The notes beneath the pieces were generated by a model. It did not search any database, was not told the DNA's origin, and saw only the letters and a program-made list of their open reading frames with translations. Source: Janthinobacterium sp. 64 (GTDB lineage Bacteria; Pseudomonadota; Gammaproteobacteria; Burkholderiales; Burkholderiaceae_D). From it: a DNA stretch of 64,000 nt. The stretch lies in NCBI RefSeq assembly GCF_002813325.1, contig NZ_PHUG01000001.1, positions 3,410,001 to 3,474,000 on the forward strand. Reading direction: 5' to 3'. Numbering within the stretch: position 1 is the first letter of the stretch; every line of letters begins with the position of its first letter. The translations under genes and the position numbers were made by a program. Below, in pieces: positions 1 to 9,905 of this stretch.

Positions 1-1053
<1,053 letters not shown>

Positions 1054-1245
1054 ATCTCTGTTACTTTGCCCTTTTACAGGCACCATCATTGCTGATGGGT
1101 CGCTCACTCAAAAAACTGACAGGCTACTTCCGAAGAAGTATCCTATTTCATTATTTCTTGTGAACATTTGATATTTTAAGTTAGACGCCAATCCGAAGAT
1201 CGACGCTGCACTTACATCAAATGCCCACACTTATCGACTGTTAAT

Positions 1246-1256
1246 TGTTAAAGAAC
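1246..1256 (-). promoter_or_regulatory. rrn leader boxA antitermination element
   Basis: On the minus strand the leader contains GTTCTTTAACA followed by an AT-rich stretch, matching the boxA consensus bound by NusB/NusE (S10) in rRNA antitermination. It lies about 190 bases upstream of the 16S 5' end and downstream of both promoters, the expected order. Assignment is by motif and context only. Confidence 0.8.
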
Positions 1257-1320
1257 TGTATTCGGTACTGCTTTCGCGTTATCGACAAAGCGTTGTGTTT
1301 GTCAGCTGCGAAGAAGGAAG

Positions 1321-1349
1321 AGTATGAAGCATTTCACTACATCCGTCAA
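1321..1349 (-). promoter_or_regulatory. rrn promoter P2
   Basis: Minus-strand -35 TTGACG (1344-1349) and -10 CATACT (1321-1326) are separated by exactly 17 bases, with an A-rich stretch just upstream of the -35 that could act as an UP element. It is the closer of two sigma70-type promoters before the 16S gene. Activity is inferred from hexamers, spacing and position. Confidence 0.7.
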
Positions 1350-1405
1350 CTCCTTCTTTTCTCGTCTCACTCGGCATTTGCATGCGTCGTTCAGCGAGGG
1401 GGCGA

Positions 1406-1434
1406 ATTATAGCCAAGGTGCCGCGGCTCCGCAA
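1406..1434 (-). promoter_or_regulatory. rrn promoter P1
   Basis: Minus-strand -35 TTGCGG (1429-1434) and a perfect -10 TATAAT (1406-1411) are 17 bases apart. The -35 hexamer begins only seven bases after the stop codon of the preceding DUF2135 gene, and no terminator separates them. The 388-base stretch 1054-1441 holds nothing else recognisable beyond the two promoters, boxA and leader. Confidence 0.7.
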
Positions 1435-1441
1435 GGGCCAT

Positions 1442-2206
1442 TTATGGCAACACGAATGACTTCACCAGGGTCAGCTCGCCGGCGGCCCGCATCGGCACCT
1501 GGAAGCTCTGCAGCTTTTCACGCGGCGTGCCTTCGTTGGTAATGACCGATATGCGGGCGACGGTCAGCATGGCGGTATTCTCGCCGCTGCCGTAGTAATT
1601 CACATAGACGTGATAATTGCCCTTCACGGGCGCGGCGCTGGAAAAGATTTCCGGGCCATAACCGGTGGTTACGTCCACATCCAGCGCGCCACCATCTTTC
1701 AAGACGCGATTGCCGTACCAGGCGTGGCCACCGTCCGGCGTGACCACATGCATATCGAGGTCGGTGCCGGCGCTGTCCCAGGACAGCACGATGCGCAAGC
1801 GCGCCTGCGTCTTGCCCTGGTAGCTGTCGACGAACTGGGTGCGCGCGCGGCTCCTGCCATCGGGCGAGCGCACCTCCACACTATTGGAGCCGCTGCCGAA
1901 GCCATAGGGACGGCCGTAGCTGCCATCCTCACCCACTTCCATCGGCATTGCCACGCCGTTGACGACCAACGTGGCGGGCTTGCCCTTGACGGCGCCGGCG
2001 ATGCGCCCCCGTATCTGCGCCGTCTCGGCCTGGCCCGGCTGCAGGTTGACCGACGCGGCGGGGTAGTTGACCGCTTGCGTGTATTCCTCCTGCGCGCCGG
2101 CCGAATTACGCCAGCCGCCCTTCGGCGCATCGATGGTGACCTGGGCCTGCGCCCACAATGGCAGCAGCAACAGGGAGCACAAAGGGTAAAGAGGTAGTGT
2201 CTTCAT
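1442..2206 (-). CDS. DUF2135 (YfaP-like) secreted protein, second copy
   Basis: A 254-residue protein with a signal peptide (about residues 1-21, cleavage near AQA-Q), so exported to the periplasm. The C-terminal half carries the DUF2135 signature, with DLDMHVVTPDG at 149-159 and the YHVYVNYYG strand at 198-206, typical of YfaP. The open frame runs 56 codons further upstream, but that part overlaps the previous gene and lacks a signal peptide, so the ATG at 2206 is chosen. It follows its paralogue by four bases as the last gene of the yfa/mag-like operon. It shares the GW, NYP, GSGSNS and RSPDG blocks with the upstream copy, indicating tandem duplication and divergence. Molecular function is unknown; a partner role for the alpha-2-macroglobulin is inferred from the operon. 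Confidence 0.85.
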   Translation of the reverse strand: MKTLPLYPLCSLLLLPLWAQAQVTIDAPKGGWRNSAGAQEEYTQAVNYPAASVNLQPGQAETAQIRGRIAGAVKGKPATLVVNGVAMPMEVGEDGSYGRPYGFGSGSNSVEVRSPDGRSRARTQFVDSYQGKTQARLRIVLSWDSAGTDLDMHVVTPDGGHAWYGNRVLKDGGALDVDVTTGYGPEIFSSAAPVKGNYHVYVNYYGSGENTAMLTVARISVITNEGTPREKLQSFQVPMRAAGELTLVKSFVLP

Positions 2207-2210
2207 CGTC

Positions 2211-3008
2211 TCAATACTTGAAAGTCTTGACCAGCGTAAGTTCGCCGATACCGCGCAAGGGCACGACAAACTCCTCGCGCCGCTCGCGCGCGGTGTTTTC
2301 GTTGAATACCAGCGTAATGCGGCTGGTAATGATGGGCCGCTGGCGCGTGTTCTCGTCGAAGTGATAGCCGTCACCGCTGAAATTGCCCCAGTAATTGATC
2401 CATACTTGGTACAGCCCGCGCATCGGTGACGTCATCATGAAATTTTCCGGTCCTGGGCCGTCGACGGTATCGGCATCGAGCCCACCACCGTTGCTCAGGG
2501 TCGGGTTTGACCAGAATGCATGCTGACCATCGGGCGTGACCACATGCAGGTCGACCTCGGCCTGACTGTCGTCCCAGGCCGCGATAATCCGGATCATGGG
2601 CTGCGGCCGGCTGCGGTCCGCCTCATAAAACTGCACGCGCTTGACCGGCTTGCCGTCGGGCGAACGAATCTCGATGCTGTTCGAGCCGGAACCGAAAGAA
2701 TAGGCGCGCGCGTAGCGGCCATCATCGTCCGTGTACAGCGGCGTCGGATTGCCATTGACCACCAGCTTGTGGACAGTCCGGTTTTTTCCCGCCTTCTCAA
2801 GCTCGCCGCGTATCATGCGCCGGCCACTCTGCGCGCCACGATCGATCAGCGAGTAGGGATAATTGACCGCCAGCGCATCGGACTTGTCCGTCAATCCCGC
2901 GCGGTTCCAGCCGCCAACGGGGGCGGTCATGCTCTTGTCGGCGGCCTGCACACAAGGCCCGGCCAAGGCCAGCACAGCTGCGCCCGCGATCGGGACGAAT
3001 ACATTCAT
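2211..3008 (-). CDS. yfaP: DUF2135 (YfaP-like) secreted protein, first copy
   Basis: A 265-residue protein with an N-terminal signal peptide (cleavage near residue 22) and a DUF2135 domain marked by VDLHVVTPDG at 152-161 and a YQVWINYWG strand downstream. DUF2135 is found in E. coli YfaP, encoded in the yfaA-T-S-Q-P cluster whose order is reproduced here. The start codon overlaps the DUF2300 stop codon (ATGA), which indicates translational coupling. It is likely periplasmic. No catalytic residues are obvious; the beta-rich look suggests a binding or scaffold role, which is inference. The symbol is used by homology and synteny with E. coli. Confidence 0.85.
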   Translation of the reverse strand: MNVFVPIAGAAVLALAGPCVQAADKSMTAPVGGWNRAGLTDKSDALAVNYPYSLIDRGAQSGRRMIRGELEKAGKNRTVHKLVVNGNPTPLYTDDDGRYARAYSFGSGSNSIEIRSPDGKPVKRVQFYEADRSRPQPMIRIIAAWDDSQAEVDLHVVTPDGQHAFWSNPTLSNGGGLDADTVDGPGPENFMMTSPMRGLYQVWINYWGNFSGDGYHFDENTRQRPIITSRITLVFNENTARERREEFVVPLRGIGELTLVKTFKY

Positions 3009-4690
3009 ATCGCCTCCAGGTTAAGGTCGACGAGCCGGCGGGCCAGCCGCTCGACATATTCTTCGTCCTGGCCGCGCGGATGGTTGCGCAGGCCAAGGTG
3101 CAGGTATTCATGGGCCAGGGTGATGCGGTCTTCGCGCGTGGCCAGCGGCCGCATGTAGATACGGTTGCGCGACTGCTCCGAATACGGCGCGCCGCTCTGC
3201 AAGGCGCAAACCAGCGGCGCTTGCGGCGGCGCCTCGTAGCCGGCCTCGCGCAGCAGCACGCGCTGCCAGCGCGGCACGGAGCGCGCCAGCCAATCCTCGT
3301 TCTGCGCCAGGCGCCGGCAACGCGCGCCGGTATTGCCAAAGGTGCTCAGCGCGCCGCCAGGATAGGCCGTCGCCAGCAATTCATCATAGTGCTTGCCTTG
3401 TTTCGCCTGGCGCACCGCCTCGCTCCACGCCATGGTCCCCTCGGACGCCTGGTGGCTGTGATAGCGCACGGTGACGCCGTCGACGATCAGCTGGTCGGTC
3501 CAGCGCGCAATCGCCAGCGCCGCCGGCGTGGCCGGGCTGGGACTGACGCGCTGGGTCGCGCTGCTGTCGGCGATCTGCTGGCAGCCCGCCACCGTCACCG
3601 CGTTCTGCTGCAAATACGTGCGCGCAGCGATTGCCAGCGCCTTGGCCGCTTCCGGCTCGCCAGTACCCGCTTCGCGATCGAGCACGCGCGCCACATATTC
3701 ATTGACGCCGAAGCGACCGCGCAATTGCGGACGGCCGCCCTTCTCTTGCAGCAGCATCAGCTCACCGCTGCTGCGCAAGGCGAGGTTCTGGCCATTGTCG
3801 AATTGCACATGGTAGCGGCCATTCAGCGGACCGGCCACTGCCACGCCACGCTCGCCGCGCACGGCGCGAATCGGATAGCGCTTGAAGTAATCGACCACCA
3901 CACAGCCGCCATCGTCGGCCGCGCCCACTTTCGGCAAGCTGGCGGCCAGCCTGGGCGCCCACTGCTCAAAGACATTGCTGCTGCCGCCCGCGCCGCCAAA
4001 CCAGATCGGCGTGCCGTCGGCCAGCCAGCCGGCAGCGCCGCCGATGCGTTCGTCCGCCCGGCGCTGCTCGTGCCAGGAATACGTTTTGACGCGCAGCTGG
4101 CTGCCGAACCAGCGTGCCGTACCGGCGCCGCGTCCATCGAGCACCACGCGCAGCAGCGCCGCTTCCGCGTCCACGCGGCTGGCGGCCGGTATGCTGTCGA
4201 GCGCGCGCAGCAGGCTGTCCAGGCGCACCAGGCGCTTTGGTGCCAGCTGCGCGGGGTCGGACAGCCAGGCAAAGTCGCCTGCCGGTGCGCTACCCAGGCG
4301 GCCGGTCCAGTATGTGCGCCACGGGGTGGCCGTGATCATCAGCCGCTTGGGCGAGAAAAAAGGGCCGCACGATTGCGCCAGCGCCGCGTCGTGGCCGATG
4401 CTCTGGCCCGCATCGCAGCAATACACTTCTTCCGGATCGCGGCCGCCACAGCGGTAATCAGGCATCGCCACCTTGTTATCACTCGCGTACACATACACGA
4501 AGAGCTTCCACAGGCTGGCCAGCGGCACTTGCCGCGCGCCGTCAAACGGTGGCGGCGCTGTGCCGCCCTGGCGCAGCTGCCGCACTTCGATTTTTCCGTC
4601 ACGCCACCAGGCCACATCCAGCGAGGCCGAAAAAGCGGGCGTCGCCAGCAGCGTGGCAAGCATCAAGGCCGGACGTGCAAAGTCCATCAC
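3005..4690 (-). CDS. yfaQ: DUF2300 (YfaQ-like) secreted protein with SxxK, SpoIID-like and HExxH motifs
   Basis: A 561-residue protein with a signal peptide (about 1-22), placed as YfaQ by family features and operon position. Three separate catalytic-looking regions are visible. Residues 57-70 have PLASLWKLFVY, an SxxK motif (S59/K62) in a penicillin-binding-protein-like context, with KTYS at 202-205 possibly replacing KTG. Residues 325-450 resemble SpoIID/LytB: EYVARVLDREAG with E340 where SpoIID has its catalytic Glu, then ALAIAARTYL, YHSHQ and YDELLATAYPGG. Residues 527-531 are HEYLH (HExxH), with acidic residues at 542-547. Start is GTG 4690 (or ATG 4687), overlapping the upstream stop. 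Action on peptidoglycan is inference; the family has no assigned function that I know of. Confidence 0.85.
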   Translation of the reverse strand: MMDFARPALMLATLLATPAFSASLDVAWWRDGKIEVRQLRQGGTAPPPFDGARQVPLASLWKLFVYVYASDNKVAMPDYRCGGRDPEEVYCCDAGQSIGHDAALAQSCGPFFSPKRLMITATPWRTYWTGRLGSAPAGDFAWLSDPAQLAPKRLVRLDSLLRALDSIPAASRVDAEAALLRVVLDGRGAGTARWFGSQLRVKTYSWHEQRRADERIGGAAGWLADGTPIWFGGAGGSSNVFEQWAPRLAASLPKVGAADDGGCVVVDYFKRYPIRAVRGERGVAVAGPLNGRYHVQFDNGQNLALRSSGELMLLQEKGGRPQLRGRFGVNEYVARVLDREAGTGEPEAAKALAIAARTYLQQNAVTVAGCQQIADSSATQRVSPSPATPAALAIARWTDQLIVDGVTVRYHSHQASEGTMAWSEAVRQAKQGKHYDELLATAYPGGALSTFGNTGARCRRLAQNEDWLARSVPRWQRVLLREAGYEAPPQAPLVCALQSGAPYSEQSRNRIYMRPLATREDRITLAHEYLHLGLRNHPRGQDEEYVERLARRLVDLNLEAI

Positions 4691-7600
4691 TCGACCTTCA
4701 ACGCGCGCGTGGTCTTGCCGCCGCCTTCGAAGGCTTTCTGCTCCGGCTGATACATGCGGTAAAAGCGCGCCGGCGGCAGCACGTAACTGCCCTTCTGCGC
4801 GAAGCGAATCAGATGGCGCACGGTCACCTCGCCGGCCAAAGGCTCGACCGGCACGGCATAGCCGTCGCGGCGCTCCGTGTGGCGCGCGCGTTCCAGCGCG
4901 GCCGGCTTGTCGCCCGCCATGACCATGCCCCAGGTGGTCGATTCAACCATGGCGCCCGGCGGCAGCGCCACTTCCAGCAAGCCAAAACGGTGCTGCGCGC
5001 CCGGTGCCGCTTTCAAGGTAATTTCATCGAGGTACAGCGCGTCCGTGCTGAGCGCTTCGCCCGGCTTGACCTGCTCCGTCGTGTAGCCGCCCTTGCCCGC
5101 CTTCATGCGCAGGATGCGACGTTCGACGGCGACCGGCAAGGTCTGCGCCTCGGCCGCGTGACTGTCATACTGCAGCACGGCCACCGTGCCGGCCGGCGCC
5201 GCGGTCGATGCAGCGAGACGCAGTTTGTCAGGCAAGCCCTTGGCGTCAAGCCAGCGCCAGACCGGCTGGCCACTGCGGCTGTCGCGTTTTTGCCAGGCGC
5301 CGTCCAGCGCAACGACGGGTCCCTTGCCAAACGATACGCCGCCCAGCTTCTTTTGCACCCACATTAACGTCATCGCGCGGTCCAGGGTCGGCATCTCGGC
5401 GCGCACGCCGGCCAGCACCGCGTCGGCCTGGGTAGCCGGCACTTCGCCGGCCAGCATCAGCAAGGCCTGCGCCACCGGCGCTTTCGAGTCGCGCAAGACT
5501 TGCCAGGCGCTGGGCACTTGCAGCTGCAACCCATGCGGCAATTCGATGCCATTTTCTCTGGCGACCAGCGCCACCAGAGCCAGCGCCATCGCTTGCGCCT
5601 CGCGGTCAGAGGCACCGCCCAGCAGCAGGCTGCCGCTGTCGCCCGCCTGGCGCGGCTTGCCGCCCAGGACGGCGATGGCGCTGTCGTCCACCAGGCCCGC
5701 CGCCAGGGTCTGCGTCGGTAACCCCATCTCGCGCGCCATCCACAGCACCAGCGCGCGGTCGCCCATCGCATCCTTCAAGCCATGTTCGCTGTAGACGGCC
5801 AGCAGCTTGTTCCAGTGCTCGGGCGGCAACTCGATGCGCAGCGCGCGCGCAGCGTACCAGTCCGCGTAATAGGCGTAGGCCGTCATCAGAGCATTGCCGG
5901 CAGTGGCATTACCCCACCAGCCGAAGACGGCGTTCGGACCGGCCATGGAGACCAGGCGCAGGCGCTGCGCGGTCAATGTGGCCTGCAAGCGCTCACCCGC
6001 CGCGCCGGCGTCCGGCCCCAGGCTTTGCGTGGCCAGCGCCAGCGGAATCAAACGGCTCGCCGTCTGCTCCACACAGCCATATGGATAGTCGATCAGATCG
6101 TCGGCAATGCGCGCGAACTGGCTGGCCGCGCCTTGCGCGAACGAGACGCGGATATTGCGCGCATCCGCCGGCAGCTTGAGGGGAATCTCACCGGTGGCGC
6201 CATCGAGCGGCAGCACCAAGGAGCGCGGACTGCTCCAGGCCGCGGGCAGGGTTTGCATGACCGTGTCCAAGGCGTCGACCAGTTTGCCATTCTGTTTCAG
6301 CTCCAGGCGCAGCGGTCCGGTAGCGCCAGCAGCGAGCGGGAATTCAACGTAATTGACACCCGGTTTGGCAGACAGTTTTTCCGTCTTCGGCTGCGCTGCG
6401 CCAGAGAGAACGACGTCGAGCGCCTGCTCCTTGCCCGTCTGGTTGAATACGGCCACCGAAGCACGCGGCGCATCGCCGGCGCGCATCCAGTCGGGCGCCG
6501 TCCACTTGGCATAGAAGTTTTTATCGGAACGCAGATAGGCGGTGCGCTGGCCGACGCGCCCTTGCTCATCCATCGCGCGGCCCGTGATCCTCCAGCGGGT
6601 CAGCGCATCGGGCATGGTGAAACTCACGCGCGCATTGCCATTCGCGTCGGTTTTGAGCGATGGCGCCCAGTAGGCCGTGTCGATATTGTCGCGGCGCGGA
6701 CGTTCCAGCACCTTGACGCCACGCTCGTTGTAATTGTGGCGTGCCGGTGCGCCGGCCGTGCGGCCCTGCGCCATATCGTAGCTGATGAAGGACAGGCTGG
6801 CCGTGGTGCGCACGTTGTTGCGGCGCGGGTGATAGAAGAAGTCGCCGATGTCCGGCGCGATTTCCGGCTGCAGCACATAGATCATTTCATCGACCACGCC
6901 CAGCGCCACCATCGTGCTCAAAGGCTTGCCATCGAGCGTCGCCTTCACATCGAGCGTCACCTTCTCGCCAGGCTGGTAGACCTCCTTGTCGCTCTTGAAC
7001 TGCAGCGCGATGCGCGGCTCGATCACTTGCAAGCCGGCGTTCTCGAAGACGAAGTCGCCATTGCGCGTGTACGCCACCGAGAACGTCATGTTCGGGCCAT
7101 GCTCTTCTTTTACCGGGATGCGCACTCGCCACTGGCGCGGCGCCACCTGCTTCGCCTGGTACCAATCGGCGGCGCCGGCCATCAGGCCATGGTGTTCCAC
7201 CTTGTCGCGTTCTAACGTGAACAGCGCCTGCTCGACCTTGTCGGAAAACGTGATCAAGGCTTCGGCCGTGTCGCCCGGACGATAGCGGGCGCGGTCCAGC
7301 ACGATCTCGATGCTGCCCGGCGTCGTCTGCACGCCATCGCCCGACACCCAGTGGCTGGCGGCGGCCAGCAGGTTGCCGCGCTCGTCGCGCAGCGCCAGCT
7401 GATACGAGCCCGAGGCGGGGAACGTCACATCCCAGCCCTTGGCGTTGGGGTCGAACGCGCCGTCGGTCTTGCTCTGTTTTTCCAGCTGCACCATTTCCCA
7501 GCGCACGGGCTTGGCCGCGCCCTGGCCGTCGGCCAGCAAGTCAAAATGCACGTTTTGTCCCGGATCGGAAAACTGGCGCGTGGCCTTCAACTGGTAGCTG

Positions 7601-9228
7601 CTGCTGGATCGTTCTATCATCAACTCGCGCGTCGCCTTGACGCGGTAAGCCGCGCCATCGGTCGCCAGCACGGTCAGGATGTAGCGCGAAGGATCGGCGG
7701 CGGGTGGCAAGCTGAAGTCCACATTGCCGCTGCCGTCGCTCGTCACTTCCTCGGTCTTTAACGCCACCGGGAACAGGCCGCTGTAACGCAGTTCGCCTTC
7801 AACCATGGTGTTTTGCTGGCTGCGCAGCGACAAGGTCATCTTCGCGTTTTTCACCGGTTTGCCATCGGGGTAGCGCAGCGCGATGCTGCCCTTGACGGCC
7901 TCGCCCGTCTTGAATTCCGGCTTCGAGGGCTGGACGTTGATTTCAAAGTGCGGCTTGACGTATTCGGCCACGCGGAAGGCCGCGCCATACGCGCCATCCT
8001 TGTAATTGAAGCGCAGCTCATAGCCGCCGGCGGTCGCTTCCGTGGGCAGGCGGAAGCGCGTGTCGGCGCCCGTGTCGCCGGACAGCTGCAGCGTTTGCGT
8101 CAGCAGCGGCGTGCCGTTCGGATTGAGCACGCTCAAGCTGATCGGCGCAGCGGCGGCTGCCTGCGAGTTGCGCGCGGAGGTGAATTCGCGGCCCAAAAAC
8201 TTGACATTGACTTCATCGCCAGGCCGGTACAGGGGCCGGTCGGTCACCGCATAAATCTTGGTGTTATAGATTTCGCTGTCATAGTAAAAATTCTCGGACA
8301 CGAACACGCCACCGTCGCGGTCCTGGCCCAGCACATACGTATGTTCCGGGCTGCCGCGCTCGAGCGAGGCGACGCCGTCGGCACCCGTGGTGGCCGACTG
8401 CAGCACGCCCGTGCCATCGGTCCACGCCACATTGGCGCCAGCCACGGCGGCGCTGTTGTCGCGCCGCGCCGTCCACACCAGCATCTGGCCGGACGAGACC
8501 TTGGTGACAGCCACCGTGTCCGACACGAATACCAGCGTGGTGGCACGGTGCTCGCCGATGATCGCTTCGATCAGGTACAGGCCCGGCTTGCGTTTGCCCA
8601 GCGGGATCATCACGTTGCCCGCACCGGCGACGATGAAGTCGCTGCTGGAACCATCGAGCTTGACGCCTTTCGGCGGTGCGATGGCCTTGGCTTGCCAGAT
8701 CGGATAGCGGAAGCTGTCGACCAGTTCCATGCCCTTGATCGGCTTGTACTGCGGATGGTTGGCGAATACGGTGCGCCGGCGAATCGCGTCGTTCGTCGCC
8801 AGCTGCGGCTGCTCTTTCGTGACGGCCAGGCGCGCCTCGCCGGAAAACAGCTTGCGCCAGGCCAGGCGCGACTGCTTCCACCAGCGATCCCACAAAAAGC
8901 TCAAGGTGTTGGCCAGGCCTTCGCCCTGGTAATTGCCCTCCACCTGGATGCGGTGCAGATTGCGCTGTTTTTTCAGGAATTCCATCGCTTCGGGCACGCG
9001 ATAGACGACGATGTCGGCGCCCGAATACGCTTCCAGGTTCATGCGCCCCATGTCGCGGCCCGGCACTTCCAGGCGCACGCGCGCTTCATCCAGACTGCCG
9101 TAGCTGGCATCCGACAGCAGGAAGAACGGCTCGCCCTTGAAGGTGCTGTAGTTGCTTGGTTCGCGTTCCTGCGCCGAGGCGCTGCCCAGCATGAGCAGCG
9201 CGAGAAGGCCCATAAATAGCAGCCTCAT
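4687..9228 (-). CDS. yfaS: Bacterial alpha-2-macroglobulin (YfaS/MagD-like) with thioester motif
   Basis: A 1513-residue periplasmic macroglobulin with signal peptide (about 1-19). Bacterial alpha-2-macroglobulins are thought to trap foreign proteases in the periplasm and to interact with peptidoglycan synthases. Repeated MG-domain phrases such as [24 protein letters not shown] and [11 protein letters not shown] are seen, followed by the A2M-family block near [20 protein letters not shown] complete thioester motif GCVEQT is present, with C1052 and Q1055 as the presumed bond-forming pair, preceded by YPYG and followed by the alpha-helical thioester domain. The ATG at 9228 is chosen because it overlaps the yfaT stop (ATGA) and begins a signal peptide; the frame is open 20 codons further. 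From memory, the E. coli YfaS branch lacks the thioester, so its retention here is notable. Confidence 0.95.
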   Translation of the reverse strand: MRLLFMGLLALLMLGSASAQEREPSNYSTFKGEPFFLLSDASYGSLDEARVRLEVPGRDMGRMNLEAYSGADIVVYRVPEAMEFLKKQRNLHRIQVEGNYQGEGLANTLSFLWDRWWKQSRLAWRKLFSGEARLAVTKEQPQLATNDAIRRRTVFANHPQYKPIKGMELVDSFRYPIWQAKAIAPPKGVKLDGSSSDFIVAGAGNVMIPLGKRKPGLYLIEAIIGEHRATTLVFVSDTVAVTKVSSGQMLVWTARRDNSAAVAGANVAWTDGTGVLQSATTGADGVASLERGSPEHTYVLGQDRDGGVFVSENFYYDSEIYNTKIYAVTDRPLYRPGDEVNVKFLGREFTSARNSQAAAAAPISLSVLNPNGTPLLTQTLQLSGDTGADTRFRLPTEATAGGYELRFNYKDGAYGAAFRVAEYVKPHFEINVQPSKPEFKTGEAVKGSIALRYPDGKPVKNAKMTLSLRSQQNTMVEGELRYSGLFPVALKTEEVTSDGSGNVDFSLPPAADPSRYILTVLATDGAAYRVKATRELMIERSSSSYQLKATRQFSDPGQNVHFDLLADGQGAAKPVRWEMVQLEKQSKTDGAFDPNAKGWDVTFPASGSYQLALRDERGNLLAAASHWVSGDGVQTTPGSIEIVLDRARYRPGDTAEALITFSDKVEQALFTLERDKVEHHGLMAGAADWYQAKQVAPRQWRVRIPVKEEHGPNMTFSVAYTRNGDFVFENAGLQVIEPRIALQFKSDKEVYQPGEKVTLDVKATLDGKPLSTMVALGVVDEMIYVLQPEIAPDIGDFFYHPRRNNVRTTASLSFISYDMAQGRTAGAPARHNYNERGVKVLERPRRDNIDTAYWAPSLKTDANGNARVSFTMPDALTRWRITGRAMDEQGRVGQRTAYLRSDKNFYAKWTAPDWMRAGDAPRASVAVFNQTGKEQALDVVLSGAAQPKTEKLSAKPGVNYVEFPLAAGATGPLRLELKQNGKLVDALDTVMQTLPAAWSSPRSLVLPLDGATGEIPLKLPADARNIRVSFAQGAASQFARIADDLIDYPYGCVEQTASRLIPLALATQSLGPDAGAAGERLQATLTAQRLRLVSMAGPNAVFGWWGNATAGNALMTAYAYYADWYAARALRIELPPEHWNKLLAVYSEHGLKDAMGDRALVLWMAREMGLPTQTLAAGLVDDSAIAVLGGKPRQAGDSGSLLLGGASDREAQAMALALVALVARENGIELPHGLQLQVPSAWQVLRDSKAPVAQALLMLAGEVPATQADAVLAGVRAEMPTLDRAMTLMWVQKKLGGVSFGKGPVVALDGAWQKRDSRSGQPVWRWLDAKGLPDKLRLAASTAAPAGTVAVLQYDSHAAEAQTLPVAVERRILRMKAGKGGYTTEQVKPGEALSTDALYLDEITLKAAPGAQHRFGLLEVALPPGAMVESTTWGMVMAGDKPAALERARHTERRDGYAVPVEPLAGEVTVRHLIRFAQKGSYVLPPARFYRMYQPEQKAFEGGGKTTRALKVE

Positions 9229-9905
9229 GATAAAAACGCCAGCCGGAACACGCCGGCGAAATTGGGATTGTTGACCACAGGTTGCCACCGCGTGTCCTTC
9301 CAGCTCGTGAGTTCTTTGATATCGACGGTCCGCAGACCATTGTCGTCGGGGGTGACGGTGCCGGTGTGGTAGGCGATGCGCGCCCCCATCCAGACCATCA
9401 AATGCTGTTCGTCGCCCTGGTCAAAAAACAGCAGGTCGCCGGGCAGCGCCTGACTGATTTCGCGGGCGATGAAACGGCTGTTGTGCTGCACCAGCGCCAG
9501 CGCCGTGACGAAGTGGCCGACATTGCCGCCTGTCTGCACCCAGCGGTTGCGCAAGGCGGCCTGGGCCGCGCTCAGTTCCAGCTCGGGCGGCAGGCGCCGG
9601 TCGCTGGCAATGCCGTTCGCATGCAGCCACTTCGCGTCATGCACGGTAAGCGCTTCGTTGACGGCAAAGCGCACCAGGCCGGCGCAATCGCGGTGCGTCC
9701 AGCGCGGCGACGGCCCCCGTTCGATCTGCGCATTGACGATGCGCAGCATCCAGGCCTGGAAGGCGCGGCTCTGCGCCTGCGACAGCTGCACTTGCGGATC
9801 TGCGGCCGCGCGCAGGGCCCAGGCGGGGATCGCCACGGTGGCGGCGCAAGCCGCCAGCGATCGCAAGGCGGCACGGCGTCCATGCCGCCCATGCCACAGC
9901 GTCAT
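9225..9905 (-). CDS. yfaT: DUF1175 (YfaT-like) exported protein, NlpC/P60-like
   Basis: A 226-residue protein with a probable signal sequence (about 1-36) containing [11 protein letters not shown], so Tat export is possible. The mature part has the DUF1175 character of E. coli YfaT. It includes RDCAGLVRF, with C74 in the place of the NlpC/P60 catalytic Cys, and [17 protein letters not shown], where H168 sits as the catalytic His would. This suggests a papain-like-fold amidase or endopeptidase acting on cell wall or peptide; that is inference from motifs. The ATG at 9905 overlaps the upstream stop (ATGA) and has a strong AGGAGG eight bases away, so the 11-codon longer frame is rejected. It is second gene of the operon. 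Confidence 0.85.
   Translation of the reverse strand: MTLWHGRHGRRAALRSLAACAATVAIPAWALRAAADPQVQLSQAQSRAFQAWMLRIVNAQIERGPSPRWTHRDCAGLVRFAVNEALTVHDAKWLHANGIASDRRLPPELELSAAQAALRNRWVQTGGNVGHFVTALALVQHNSRFIAREISQALPGDLLFFDQGDEQHLMVWMGARIAYHTGTVTPDDNGLRTVDIKELTSWKDTRWQPVVNNPNFAGVFRLAFLS

Noticed and set aside
3080..4750. 556-codon plus-strand frame opposite the DUF2300 gene
   Set aside because: Antisense shadow; the minus strand has signal peptide, motifs and operon coupling.
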